Of a DNA stretch of 64,000 nucleotides, positions 17,949-28,270 are shown in pieces. The first letter of the stretch is position 1. Every line of letters starts with the position of its first letter. The notes beneath the pieces are model-generated. The model saw only the letters and a program-made list of their open reading frames with translations, did no database searches and was not told where the DNA came from. The DNA comes from an uncultured Paracoccaceae bacterium (lineage in GTDB: Bacteria; Pseudomonadota; Alphaproteobacteria; Rhodobacterales; Rhodobacteraceae), in NCBI GenBank assembly GCA_947492475.1, contig CANLNM010000003.1:248001-312000 (forward strand). The letters are read 5' to 3'. The position numbers and the translations under genes were made by a program.

Positions 17949-19424
17949 ATGTCACGCCAAAGCCTGCCAATCTGGATCCTTGCTGCCACGCTTGCGCTGT
18001 CTGCGCCGGTTGGGGCGCAAACCGTTCAGACCAAGCAATATGACGATGGCGGCGTGTACGAAGGCACGTTCCTGAACGGACGTCAGCATGGGCAAGGCAC
18101 CTATCGTTTGCCCAATGGCTATGAATATACCGGCGAATGGTTCGAAGGCGAAATTCGCGGTCAGGGCATTGCGCGGTTTCCCAACGGATCGGTCTATCAG
18201 GGCGCGTTTTCATCCGGCAAACCCGAAGGTTTCGGCAATATCACCTTTGCCGATGGTGGCACCTATGAAGGCGACTGGGTGGATGGCAAAATCAACGGTC
18301 AAGGCATGGCCAGCTATGCCAATGGCGTGACCTATGAGGGCGAATTTCGCAACGCCATGCATCACGGCGAAGGCAAAATGCAGAGCCCGAACGGCTATAT
18401 CTACGAAGGTACATGGGTCAATGGCGTCAAAGATGGCCAAGGCATGGTGACCTACCCTGATGGCGCCCTATATGAGGGCACGTTGGCCAATGGCGAACGC
18501 GAAGGCCAAGGCACGCTGACCCTGCCCGATGGCATGACCTATGTGGGCACTTGGGTAAACGGCCAAATTCAGGGCCAAGGTCGGTTGATCCAGCCCAATG
18601 GCGACATTTACGAAGGTGACCTGTCCGCAGGACGGCGCGAAGGCACCGGAACGGTAACCTACGCCAATGGCGACGTCTATCAGGGCGGATTTGCCAATGA
18701 TAAACGCCACGGCCAAGGCAGCTTTACCGGGGCGGATGGCTATACCTATGTTGGATCATGGGCCAATGGCCAAATCGAAGGCCAAGGCGAAGTGACCTAT
18801 CCAGATGGATCGGTCTATGTGGGGCAATTTCGCGCTGATTTGGCCGATGGGATGGGCAAAATCACCTATCCGGATGGGTCCACCTATGACGGGGCTTGGT
18901 CTGCTGGTGTGATCAATGGGACCGGGGTTGCGACCTATGCCAATGGATTGGTTTATGAGGGCGAATTCCAGAACGCCCAGAACCACGGCATGGGCAAAAT
19001 GACCTATGCGGATGGCTATACCTACGAGGGCGCTTGGGAAAATGGTCAGCGGTCCGGTGTGGGCGTGGCCACCTATGCGGATGGCACGCTGTATGAGGGG
19101 CAATTTGCCGCCGGACAGCGCCATGGCAATGGTAAAATCACCATGACGGATGGGTTTACCTACCAAGGTCAGTGGCAAAACGGCCAGATCACCGGCATGG
19201 GGGTTGCGACCTATACCAATGGCGCGATTTACGAAGGCGCGTTTCGCAATGGCCGTCGTCAGGGCGAAGGCACGATGCGCTACGCCTCTGGCGAGGTTGA
19301 AACCGGAGCTTGGGATGATGGGGCATTGGTCACCCGCGCAGATGTGGCCCCTGCAACAGATGCCGTCACAGACCAAGGGTCCAACAGCCAAGAAGCGGCA
19401 TCAACAGAAGCCGCTTCTCAGTAA
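17949..19424 (+). CDS. Secreted MORN-repeat protein
   Basis: A 491-residue protein with a Sec signal peptide (MSRQSLPIWILAATLALSA, cut after VGA). The rest is almost entirely about 18-19 MORN repeats of 23 residues (pattern YEGxWxNGxxxGxGxxxYxxG), ending in a short Ala/Glu-rich tail. ATG 17949 is preceded by GAGGGAGC. MORN repeats form elongated beta-hairpin surfaces that bind lipids or proteins, often at envelopes; the function of this one is unknown. Divergent from nadE, convergent with the RTX gene. Confidence 0.88.
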   Translation: MSRQSLPIWILAATLALSAPVGAQTVQTKQYDDGGVYEGTFLNGRQHGQGTYRLPNGYEYTGEWFEGEIRGQGIARFPNGSVYQGAFSSGKPEGFGNITFADGGTYEGDWVDGKINGQGMASYANGVTYEGEFRNAMHHGEGKMQSPNGYIYEGTWVNGVKDGQGMVTYPDGALYEGTLANGEREGQGTLTLPDGMTYVGTWVNGQIQGQGRLIQPNGDIYEGDLSAGRREGTGTVTYANGDVYQGGFANDKRHGQGSFTGADGYTYVGSWANGQIEGQGEVTYPDGSVYVGQFRADLADGMGKITYPDGSTYDGAWSAGVINGTGVATYANGLVYEGEFQNAQNHGMGKMTYADGYTYEGAWENGQRSGVGVATYADGTLYEGQFAAGQRHGNGKITMTDGFTYQGQWQNGQITGMGVATYTNGAIYEGAFRNGRRQGEGTMRYASGEVETGAWDDGALVTRADVAPATDAVTDQGSNSQEAASTEAASQ

Positions 19425-19452
19425 TCGTTACCCTAACCACTCGCGGTAAACA

Positions 19453-22400
19453 CTAGCCTCGGATCAAACGGGCCTCATGGGATTTGAGGCACCGGCGCGC
19501 AGTACTGCCATAGCCGTTTGGATCGCTGCGCAGTTCTGGGAACAGGGCAAACAATTCCTCGCGGGCTTCGTCGCTGACGGCCGTCAGGCCAATGTCACCG
19601 GGGTGGAAGCTTTCGGATGGGGCGCCTTCGGCAAAGATGATTTCGTGTTCGTCAAACATCATGTGGATGTAAGTGACTTCGCCGCCTTCTTCGCGGGTGA
19701 CGTCAACGCCATCCACCAGATGGGTTGCAGCCACCAGAACTTCGCTTTCGCCAAACAGCAATTCCGCAGAATAGCCCTGGAACAACATCCGGTGCTGCGG
19801 GGATACCAGCAGGTCGGATTGCTGACCTGTCAGCACGCCTTCGCGGATGCGGATCGGGGCGAACCGGTCCAATGCGGGCACGGTGCGGGCTTCGATCCAG
19901 CGCACAGGCTGCATGCCATGATCGCGGGTCAGCACCAGATCCCCAACCTTTAGGTCCTGGATCATCCGCGCGCCACGGGGCGTCGCGATCCGGGTGTTAG
20001 GCGTGAAACAGATGATGTTTTCAATCTCGCTAAAGTTCAGCAACGTGCCGTCATTCAGTGTGACCGACCCGGTCAGGCCGCCATTGGCATCATCTGGGTC
20101 CGTGATCACAAGGGTCGACATGTCGGCCAAACCACCCAGCTGCAATGTATCGCCGCCGGTTTCATCGCCTTCGCCGCCTGTGACGGTGATTGTACCGTTT
20201 GAGCCATCACCCAGATCGGCCAGCACAAAGGTATCGTCCCCGTCACCACCAGTGACCACATCGCCATGGGCAAATGTAATCGTGTCGTCGCCTGCGCCAC
20301 CGATAATGGTATCTGTGCCCAGCCCACCAGCAATAGTGTCATCCCCGGCGCCACCGTCCAGCGTGTCGTCACCCGACCCGCCAATCATGGTATCCGCGCC
20401 GTCACCTGCATCAACATTCACGCCAACACTGTCGGCGGAAGCGTCCAAAACATCGTTGCTGCCGGTCAGCACCAACTCTTCGATATCGCTAAAGATTGCG
20501 TCATCTGCGCCGTTGACCATCAAACCCGCTTCGTCGCCGAAATAGGTCGCGGTCACGCCGGTTGACAGGGCGGATGCATCCAACACATCCTGATCCACAC
20601 CTGTGCCGCCGCCATCAATCGTGTCACTACCGAACCCATCGACCAGATTGACCTGATCCTGATCCGCGCCGCCATTGATCACATCATCGCCGGACCCGCC
20701 GATGATTATGTCGTCGCCAGCACCAGCCGTGATCGTCACACCAGCGCTGTCTGCGGCTGCATCAACCGTGTCGTCGCTATCGGTCAGAACCAGTTCTTCG
20801 ATTTCTGAGAAGTCCGCCGTGTCAGCACCGCCAACCAACTGGCCAGCCTCATCGGCGGAATATGTAACGTCAACGCCAGATGTCAGATCGGATGCGTCCA
20901 AGATGTCATGATCCGTGCCGGTTTCACCGCCAACAATGGTGTCATCGCCAAAGCCGTCGATCAGTTCGACCTGATCCTGATCCGCACCGCCAGCAATCAC
21001 ATCATCGCCGGTCCCGACCGTAATGGTGTCATCACCCGCACCAGCAGTGATGGTCGCGCCGGCGCTATCGGCGGATGCATCCACCGTGTCGTTGCTATCG
21101 GTCAGAACCAGTTCTTCGATGTCGGCGAATGTGATGGAATCTGCGCCGTTGTTCAGAACACCGGCTTCGTCACCGGAATAGGTGACATCCACGCCGCTGG
21201 TCAGGGCAGAGGCATCAATCGCGTCTTGGTCGGTGCCGGTGGCACCCCCATCCACGATGTCGTCGCCAAAGCCGTCTTCGACCAGAATATCGTCCTGATC
21301 CGCCCCACCAAAGATGGTGTCGTCGCCCGCCCCACCGGTGATAATATCTGCGCCTGCTTCGCCATAGATCGTATCGTCGCCAGCCCCGGCCAGAACGGTA
21401 TCGCCGCCTGCGCCTGCTTCGATCAGATCGTCATTGGCCGCATGGCCCGACAGGATGGCGTCGCCTGCATCCACCAGATCATAATCGGGATCACCTGTGT
21501 AGGACCCATCAATCACGTCCGCACCCGCCGTGCCGCTGACGGTGCCGTCGGAAATTGGAATGCCAATGGCGTTCAGCGCATAAGGATCGTCGATGGCCGC
21601 AACAGAAATCCCGATCAGCGTCAGGGTTTCACCATTCGGGAAATTCAGCACTGCATTGCCGGACCCATCTTCGGTCACGGTCACGTCGGACACATAAACC
21701 GGATCGCCCAGCGCATCCGTCAGGTTGGTCACATCCACCAAATCATTGCCGGTGAATGTGCCATCACCGTTGTCGGTTGGCGCTTCGAAATTGGTGATCA
21801 CATCCTGACCAAAGCCGTCTTCTAGGATCAGCGTGTCCTCATCCGTGTCGTTGCCCACATCGATGATGTCGTTGCCAGCGCCGCCTGTGATCGTGTCCGC
21901 ACCTGTGCCCAGATCAACGTTATCCACGCCATTTGAGCCGGTGATTGTGTCATCACCGCTGCCCAGAATGACATTTTCGATCTCGGTAAATGTCGCCGTA
22001 TTGCCGCCGGTGACCAATGTGCCGCTTTCGGGATCATTGGCATCAACCGCACTGAGATCCAGCACAATGTCAGAAGTGATCGTGCTGGCATCCAACGTGT
22101 CGCCATTGGTTTCGCCGGTTTCACCCCCGGTGATCGTATCCGTGCCAAAGCCATTGTCCAACGCAAAGGTATCGTCGCCCGATCCCCCGAATTGCACATC
22201 ATCACCGGTGCCGCCGGTCAATGTGTCGGCACCATCTCCACCATAAAGCGTGTCATTGCCCGCGCCGCCAAACAGATCATCCGCGCCCGCATTCCCCGAC
22301 ACGGTGTCATTGCCGCCATCGCCATGCACTTCGTCATCATCCGCGCCGCCAGAGACGTCATCCGCACCCGCGCCACCATAAACGGTATCAGCCCCGGTGC

Positions 22401-23652
22401 CGCCGTCGATTTCGTCCGCGTCATTGCCCCCATAAAGCTGATCGTCGCCCGATCCGCCCAGAATGCTGTCGACGCCGTCATAGCCATATACGGTGTCGTT
22501 GCCCGCACCTGCATCAATGGTGTCGTCATTGTCCGCATCCACATAGGTGGTGAAATGAACGTCCGTGACCCACAGATATTGGTTGGTTGTGCCACCATTG
22601 GCATAGACGATTTCAACAGAATGCACGGGACCTGCGATTTCAACCAATGCCGACCCAGCTGCGTCTCCGGCGTCATCACTGCTGGTGCCCGCGGTGATGG
22701 TATTGCCATTGACGATGTCATCGCCCGCCGCCGTGATCAAGACGGTGACGGCATTGCCATCGGCATCATAGGCGTTGATCGTCACATCATCATGCCATGT
22801 GCTGTGATCGATATCGTTGATGCGAAACGCCACATCGACCACTTCGTTGGCCAGACCTGTGCCATCTACCGCATCAAAATCCAGTGTTGTGGTTGAGGTT
22901 GGCCCGCCATCCCCGCCCAGTTGCAGCGATGAATTGGTCGCAAAGGTTTCATTGCCAGTTGAGTATTGGCCGGTCGCGGTGTCGACCTGATAGAGGTTGC
23001 CATTCCCGTCATTGGAAAAACTAACGGTGACATCCATATCGCCGGTATTCTGGGTGAAACCGCCAAAGATATTTGTGCCTTCGGTGCCTTCGTCGGACCA
23101 GTTCAGGGTTTCATCCCCAGTGGCCGGAGGCGTCGCATCATCGCCGTGAATGGTATCATTGCCAGCGCCGCCAAGGATGCTGTCATCGCCGCCACCTGCA
23201 TTGATCACATCATTGCCATCACCGGATGTGATCGTGTCATCGCCAGATCCTGCATTGATCGTGTCTGCCCCGGTCCCGGTTTCAGACGTTGTATCGCCGC
23301 CGTAAATCGTATCGTCACCAGCCGTGCCTTCGATATCGGCATCATTGCCCGTTGTGCCATAAATATTCGGATCAGCGGTATATGCAGGGGCCGCGGTTGC
23401 GCTGGACCCGTTATTTGCTGTGATGTTCCAAGTATCAGGGACAAAATAGACACTGCCATCCGTGGCCAGATAATACGACCCCGTATCTGTGATGTTGTTA
23501 TATGTATTGCCGTCGCCGTCCCAGACGCCGCTCCAGGTCCAAGACCCCGTGCCCAACACTTGATCGGTTGTGAACGTGATTTGCGTTCCAACGATCTGAT
23601 CGCCTGCGTCCAGCGTTCCGTTACCTAAATTTACCAAATAACCTGATGGCAT
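19453..23652 (-). CDS. RTX (hemolysin-type Ca-binding) secreted protein with C-terminal Hint domain
   Basis: A 1399-residue acidic protein without a Sec signal. It holds many glycine-rich nonapeptides (GGAGDDTIxGG) in blocks along its length, consistent with Ca-dependent folding and type I secretion. Near residues 770-1090 are three long tandem repeats of about 106 residues (IEELVLTDSNDTVDASADS type). The last ~190 residues are a Hint/intein-like domain starting CFTPNTRIATPRGARMIQDL with a block-F-like LLVSPQHRMLF, suggesting autoprocessing. This Hint-RTX combination is common in roseobacters. No type I secretion genes are adjacent. The catalytic or binding role is unknown. Confidence 0.9.
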   Translation of the reverse strand: MPSGYLVNLGNGTLDAGDQIVGTQITFTTDQVLGTGSWTWSGVWDGDGNTYNNITDTGSYYLATDGSVYFVPDTWNITANNGSSATAAPAYTADPNIYGTTGNDADIEGTAGDDTIYGGDTTSETGTGADTINAGSGDDTITSGDGNDVINAGGGDDSILGGAGNDTIHGDDATPPATGDETLNWSDEGTEGTNIFGGFTQNTGDMDVTVSFSNDGNGNLYQVDTATGQYSTGNETFATNSSLQLGGDGGPTSTTTLDFDAVDGTGLANEVVDVAFRINDIDHSTWHDDVTINAYDADGNAVTVLITAAGDDIVNGNTITAGTSSDDAGDAAGSALVEIAGPVHSVEIVYANGGTTNQYLWVTDVHFTTYVDADNDDTIDAGAGNDTVYGYDGVDSILGGSGDDQLYGGNDADEIDGGTGADTVYGGAGADDVSGGADDDEVHGDGGNDTVSGNAGADDLFGGAGNDTLYGGDGADTLTGGTGDDVQFGGSGDDTFALDNGFGTDTITGGETGETNGDTLDASTITSDIVLDLSAVDANDPESGTLVTGGNTATFTEIENVILGSGDDTITGSNGVDNVDLGTGADTITGGAGNDIIDVGNDTDEDTLILEDGFGQDVITNFEAPTDNGDGTFTGNDLVDVTNLTDALGDPVYVSDVTVTEDGSGNAVLNFPNGETLTLIGISVAAIDDPYALNAIGIPISDGTVSGTAGADVIDGSYTGDPDYDLVDAGDAILSGHAANDDLIEAGAGGDTVLAGAGDDTIYGEAGADIITGGAGDDTIFGGADQDDILVEDGFGDDIVDGGATGTDQDAIDASALTSGVDVTYSGDEAGVLNNGADSITFADIEELVLTDSNDTVDASADSAGATITAGAGDDTITVGTGDDVIAGGADQDQVELIDGFGDDTIVGGETGTDHDILDASDLTSGVDVTYSADEAGQLVGGADTADFSEIEELVLTDSDDTVDAAADSAGVTITAGAGDDIIIGGSGDDVINGGADQDQVNLVDGFGSDTIDGGGTGVDQDVLDASALSTGVTATYFGDEAGLMVNGADDAIFSDIEELVLTGSNDVLDASADSVGVNVDAGDGADTMIGGSGDDTLDGGAGDDTIAGGLGTDTIIGGAGDDTITFAHGDVVTGGDGDDTFVLADLGDGSNGTITVTGGEGDETGGDTLQLGGLADMSTLVITDPDDANGGLTGSVTLNDGTLLNFSEIENIICFTPNTRIATPRGARMIQDLKVGDLVLTRDHGMQPVRWIEARTVPALDRFAPIRIREGVLTGQQSDLLVSPQHRMLFQGYSAELLFGESEVLVAATHLVDGVDVTREEGGEVTYIHMMFDEHEIIFAEGAPSESFHPGDIGLTAVSDEAREELFALFPELRSDPNGYGSTARRCLKSHEARLIRG
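20400..21340. repeat. Three ~318-bp tandem coding repeats inside the RTX gene
   Basis: The same phrase (on the plus strand, 'ggtcag..accagttcttcgat' and related) recurs at about 20451, 20768 and 21086, a period of about 318 bp (106 codons). Each unit encodes ...SGVDVTYSxDEAG...IEELVLTxSxDxxDAxADS...GAGDD... The copies have diverged, so the duplication is not recent. Confidence 0.75.
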
Positions 23653-24079
23653 TAACTTGTCCCTTCAATTTCGCACTGGCAATCTCGCATTGGCGAACGC
23701 ATGCGATTTCACCTGCCTTGAACGTAATCTCGCATTCAATCATGGACAGTTTCGGGCGATCAGATGGATTTGTGATGTTACTGAACACAATCCGGGATTT
23801 TCTGCTAAGATCGCAAAACCCAAAAAAATGCAGCCAAATCAATTAAGTAAATGAAAATCAATTTTCAATCGCGTCACAATTGTGGACGTTTTCGATTTTC
23901 CCGACACAATGCCGCCTCAATCCGCCACAGATTGCCCCCAATGATGAACGGCAATCGTATCTTACGTCAACTTGGTGATTTTTGGCGCGGATTGCCCCTG
24001 CGAATGTTTGGTTTCATATCACATTCAAACACTGCAAATTGGCTCTTTCCAATTGGCAATCTGTGTTTATAGTGGCGGC
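23653..24079. promoter_or_regulatory. Intergenic region between RTX gene and leu leader
   Basis: 427 bp that must hold the divergent promoters of the RTX gene and of the leu operon. I see an AT-rich stretch (23770-23870) and a short inverted repeat AATTGG...CCAATT at about 24037-24054 just before the leader ORF. Short ORFs here have no features of real genes. Confidence 0.4.
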
Positions 24080-24163
24080 ATGATTAGTCAGACCCATATC
24101 CCATCTTTGCCGTGCAATTCTGCGCGTGCCTTTGGTCTGCTTCTTCTCCTTAGCCGCTTCTGA
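24080..24163 (+). CDS. leu operon leader peptide (27 aa, five consecutive Leu codons)
   Basis: A short ORF, ATG 24080 to TGA 24161-24163, encoding MISQTHIPSLPCNSARAFG followed by LLLLL and SRF. The Leu codons (CTG CTT CTT CTC CTT) are at 24137-24151, and mutually exclusive hairpins follow directly. This is the hallmark of a ribosome-mediated attenuation leader for leucine biosynthesis, and leuA lies 450 bp downstream. Initiation signal is weak (GTGGCGG). Leu-run leaders before leuA are established in Alphaproteobacteria; that this one works that way is inferred. Confidence 0.82.
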   Translation: MISQTHIPSLPCNSARAFGLLLLLSRF

Positions 24164-24206
24164 GCGTGCCTTTTGGCGCGACCGCTCAGAAGGGATCAGC
24201 GCCAAA
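24157..24206 (+). promoter_or_regulatory. Candidate leucine attenuator: two mutually exclusive hairpins
   Basis: Hairpin A pairs CTTCTGAGCG (24157-24166) with CGCTCAGAAG (24183-24192). Hairpin B pairs TTTGGCGC (24172-24179) with GCGCCAAA (24199-24206). The two overlap, so only one can form. A ribosome stalled at the Leu codons leaves hairpin A free; a ribosome reaching the stop codon at 24163 covers its left arm and favours hairpin B. Hairpin B is therefore the likely terminator side, but only a T-rich stretch (CTCAGTCTTCTATCT), not a true T-run, follows. Confidence 0.65.
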
Positions 24207-24247
24207 CACCTCTCAGTCTTCTATCTGCCAACGCTAAGGGCACACAT

Positions 24248-24604
24248 ATGCAAAAGATTAACCTAACGGACAAACTGGGTTTGTTTGACACCCACTGGGA
24301 CCCCAAAGTGGTCGCAACCTATAACAATAACGACGTGATGGTTGTGAAGTTTCAGGGGGAATTTCCCTATCACAAACATGACGATACCGATGATTTCTTT
24401 CTGGTGATTGAGGGTCAGGTCACGATGGATTATCAGGACCACGATCCTGTGACCTTTGGGCCCGGTGAACTGGTGATTGTCCCCAAAGGCATCGTTCATC
24501 GCCCCCGCGCCGAAAAAGAAGCCAAAGTCCTGCTGATCGAACCGATCGGTGAAGCCAATTCCGGCGATAGCGGTGTCCCCGCCGCCGCCAAAGCCCATAT
24601 CTAA
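24248..24604 (+). CDS. Small cupin-domain protein in the leu operon
   Basis: A 118-residue single-domain cupin. Metal-site motifs are PYHKHDDTDDFFLVIEG (HxH...E) and PGELVIVPKGIVHRP (His). ATG 24248 follows a ribosome site AAGGGC. It lies between the leucine leader and leuA, with 10 bp to leuA, so it is probably co-transcribed and under leucine control. Its substrate and any link to leucine metabolism are unknown. Confidence 0.82.
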   Translation: MQKINLTDKLGLFDTHWDPKVVATYNNNDVMVVKFQGEFPYHKHDDTDDFFLVIEGQVTMDYQDHDPVTFGPGELVIVPKGIVHRPRAEKEAKVLLIEPIGEANSGDSGVPAAAKAHI

Positions 24605-24614
24605 GGAAGTCGAC

Positions 24615-26174
24615 ATGTCCGATAAAAACCGTGTTTTGATCTTTGACACCACATTGCGCGACGGCGAACAAAGCCCCGGCGCCACCATGACCCATGACGA
24701 AAAACTGGAAATCGCAGAAATGCTGGACGAGATGGGCGTCGACATCATCGAAGCTGGCTTTCCCATCGCATCCGAAGGCGATTTTCGTGCAGTCAGCGAA
24801 ATCGCCACCCGGTCCAAACAATCGGTGATCTGTGGATTGGCGCGCGCCAATATCAAAGACATCGATCGCTGCGCCGAAGCTGTGCGCAATTCTGAACGTC
24901 CCCGCATCCACACCTTTATCGGGACGTCACCGTTGCACCGCGCCATTCCGAACCTGACCATGGATGAAATGGCGGAGAAAATCCACGAAACGGTCACCCA
25001 TGCCCGCAATCTGGTGGACAATGTGCAATGGTCCCCCATGGATGCGACCCGCACCGAATGGGATTACCTGTGTCGCGTGATTGAAATCGCCATCAAGGCC
25101 GGCGCCAGCACCATCAATATCCCCGACACTGTTGGCTATACCGCCCCAATGGAAAGCGCGGATTTGATCAAGCGCCTGATCGAAACTGTGCCGGGTGCGG
25201 ATGACGTGATTTTTGCCACCCATTGCCACAATGATCTGGGCATGGCGACCGCCAACTCGCTGGCTGCCGTGGCCGGTGGCGCGCGCCAAATTGAATGCAC
25301 AATCAATGGCTTGGGCGAACGCGCGGGCAACACCGCATTAGAAGAAGTGGTGATGGCGCTGAAAATCCGCAACGATATCATGCCGTTCAGCACCGGCATC
25401 GACACTAAAAAAATCATGGCCATTTCGCGCCGGGTTGCCACTGTGTCGGGCTTTGCGGTGCAGTTCAACAAGGCGATCGTCGGCAAAAACGCCTTTGCCC
25501 ATGAAAGCGGCATCCATCAGGATGGCATGCTGAAAAACAAAGAAACCTTTGAAATCATGCGCCCCGAAGATGTGGGCCTGTCGGGCACATCCCTGCCTTT
25601 GGGCAAACATTCCGGACGTGCGGCGCTGCGCGATAAACTGGAACAATTGGGGTTTGAGGTTGGGGACAACCAGTTGAAAGACATCTTTGTGCGGTTCAAG
25701 GATCTGGCCGACCGCAAAAAAGAGGTGTTTGACGACGACATCATCGCGTTGACCCATATCGGCGGCGACACCGAGGATGATCAGCTGAAACTGGTCACGC
25801 TGCGTGTGGCTTGTGGCACCGGTGGTCCAGCCGAGGCAACGCTGGTTCTGGATATCGACGGCAAGGAACACACCGCCATTGAACGCGGCGACGGTCCGGT
25901 TGATGCCAGTTTCAAAGCGATCCGCGCGCTGCATCCCAACACCGCCAACCTGCAATTGTATCAGGTGAACGCCGTGACCGAAGGCACCGATGCGCAGGCC
26001 ACCGTGTCTGTCCGTTTGGAAGAGGACGGAAACATCGCCACCGGCCAATCCGCGGACACAGATACGGTTGTTGCCTCGGCCAAGGCTTATTTGCATGCGT
26101 TGAACCGTCTGTTGGTCCGTCGTGGCCGCACCGGCGAAGACACCAAAGAAATCCGGTATACGGACGCAAATTAA
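24615..26174 (+). CDS. leuA: 2-isopropylmalate synthase
   Basis: A 519-residue enzyme, the first committed step of leucine synthesis (acetyl-CoA + 2-ketoisovalerate). Motifs: FDTTLRDGEQSPGATM, the HxH metal site in THCHNDLGMATANS, and the GLGERAGNTALEEV segment. The C-terminal ~130 residues form the LeuA allosteric domain that senses leucine. ATG 24615 is preceded by AAGGAAG. It is the likely target of the attenuator upstream. Confidence 0.95.
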   Translation: MSDKNRVLIFDTTLRDGEQSPGATMTHDEKLEIAEMLDEMGVDIIEAGFPIASEGDFRAVSEIATRSKQSVICGLARANIKDIDRCAEAVRNSERPRIHTFIGTSPLHRAIPNLTMDEMAEKIHETVTHARNLVDNVQWSPMDATRTEWDYLCRVIEIAIKAGASTINIPDTVGYTAPMESADLIKRLIETVPGADDVIFATHCHNDLGMATANSLAAVAGGARQIECTINGLGERAGNTALEEVVMALKIRNDIMPFSTGIDTKKIMAISRRVATVSGFAVQFNKAIVGKNAFAHESGIHQDGMLKNKETFEIMRPEDVGLSGTSLPLGKHSGRAALRDKLEQLGFEVGDNQLKDIFVRFKDLADRKKEVFDDDIIALTHIGGDTEDDQLKLVTLRVACGTGGPAEATLVLDIDGKEHTAIERGDGPVDASFKAIRALHPNTANLQLYQVNAVTEGTDAQATVSVRLEEDGNIATGQSADTDTVVASAKAYLHALNRLLVRRGRTGEDTKEIRYTDAN

Positions 26175-26182
26175 CCCAGCGC

Positions 26183-26202
26183 GGGGCGGTTTATGCCGCC
26201 CC
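26183..26202. terminator. Hairpin between leuA and rlmJ
   Basis: GGGGCGG (26183-26189), a 6-nt loop and CCGCCCC (26196-26202) form a strong GC stem just after the leuA stop, overlapping the end of convergent rlmJ. It is followed by few T residues, so it may be a weak or bidirectional terminator. Confidence 0.5.
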
Positions 26203-26988
26203 GTTCGCTCCAAACGCGGCGTCAAACAGCGCTGAAATCCGCGTTGCTTCGTCCGACAGACCCCATGGCGCATTGACCACAAACATCCCTGACCCAATCA
26301 TCCGATGGCCTTCGCGCGCAGGTGGAAACCGCACTTCGTGGTGGACTACTTTGGGCAGGTCTTCGGCCAGCAGGGTTTTGATCATGGACTGATGCGGCCC
26401 ATCCGTCAAAATCGGATACCACAGGGCAATCACCCCTACATTCCATTTGCGATGCAGCTGCGTGATGATGCCCGGCATACGCACGTAATCTGATTTCACC
26501 TCATAAGACGGATCAATCAGCATCAGCCCGCGCCGCGGATCAGGCGGGCAAATCGCATGGGCCATGGAAAACCCGTCTTGGGCATAAACTTTGGCGCGAC
26601 GGCCCATCACATCCTGCAACGCATCGCGTTCACGTGGATGCAATTCCGCCAAATGCATCGGATCATCGCCCCGCAGCAGCGACGCCGCCACGGCGGGCGA
26701 TCCGGGATAGGCGGTTTCGCCGCGCGCATTGCGAATAAAATCCAAGGCCCGCATATAGGGATGATCCGCGTCAAACCAATCCTCGGCCACGGCAATACCG
26801 GCCGCCGCTTCGCCGGTTTTCACGGCCTCAGCCGCATCCAGATGATACAGGCCCCGCCCCGCATGGGTTTCGATATAGGAAACCGGTTTGGGCTTTTGGG
26901 TCAGATAATCCAGCATCCACGCCAACAGGCTGTGTTTCTGGACATCGGCCAGATTCCCGGCGTGAAAAATATGTTGATAAGACAGCAT
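26191..26988 (-). CDS. rlmJ: 23S rRNA (adenine(2030)-N6)-methyltransferase RlmJ
   Basis: A 265-residue SAM-dependent enzyme that methylates A2030 of 23S rRNA. The N-terminus YQHIFHAGNLADVQKHSLL is the RlmJ signature; the catalytic motif IV reads LIDPSYE (DPPY-type with Ser replacing Pro). ATG 26988 was chosen for this conserved start. Divergent from mreB. Confidence 0.9.
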   Translation of the reverse strand: MLSYQHIFHAGNLADVQKHSLLAWMLDYLTQKPKPVSYIETHAGRGLYHLDAAEAVKTGEAAAGIAVAEDWFDADHPYMRALDFIRNARGETAYPGSPAVAASLLRGDDPMHLAELHPRERDALQDVMGRRAKVYAQDGFSMAHAICPPDPRRGLMLIDPSYEVKSDYVRMPGIITQLHRKWNVGVIALWYPILTDGPHQSMIKTLLAEDLPKVVHHEVRFPPAREGHRMIGSGMFVVNAPWGLSDEATRISALFDAAFGANGAA

Positions 26989-27000
26989 GGCCTTCCCTAA

Positions 27001-28215
<1,215 letters not shown>

Positions 28216-28270
28216 GCGCACGCAAGATACCGCGCAAATCGCCCACTGACAGAAAGGGACGCACGGACCC

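Noticed and set aside
20908-21825. 305-codon ORF on the plus strand across the RTX gene
   Set aside because: Antisense shadow of repetitive GC-rich coding sequence; the minus-strand frame carries the RTX motifs.
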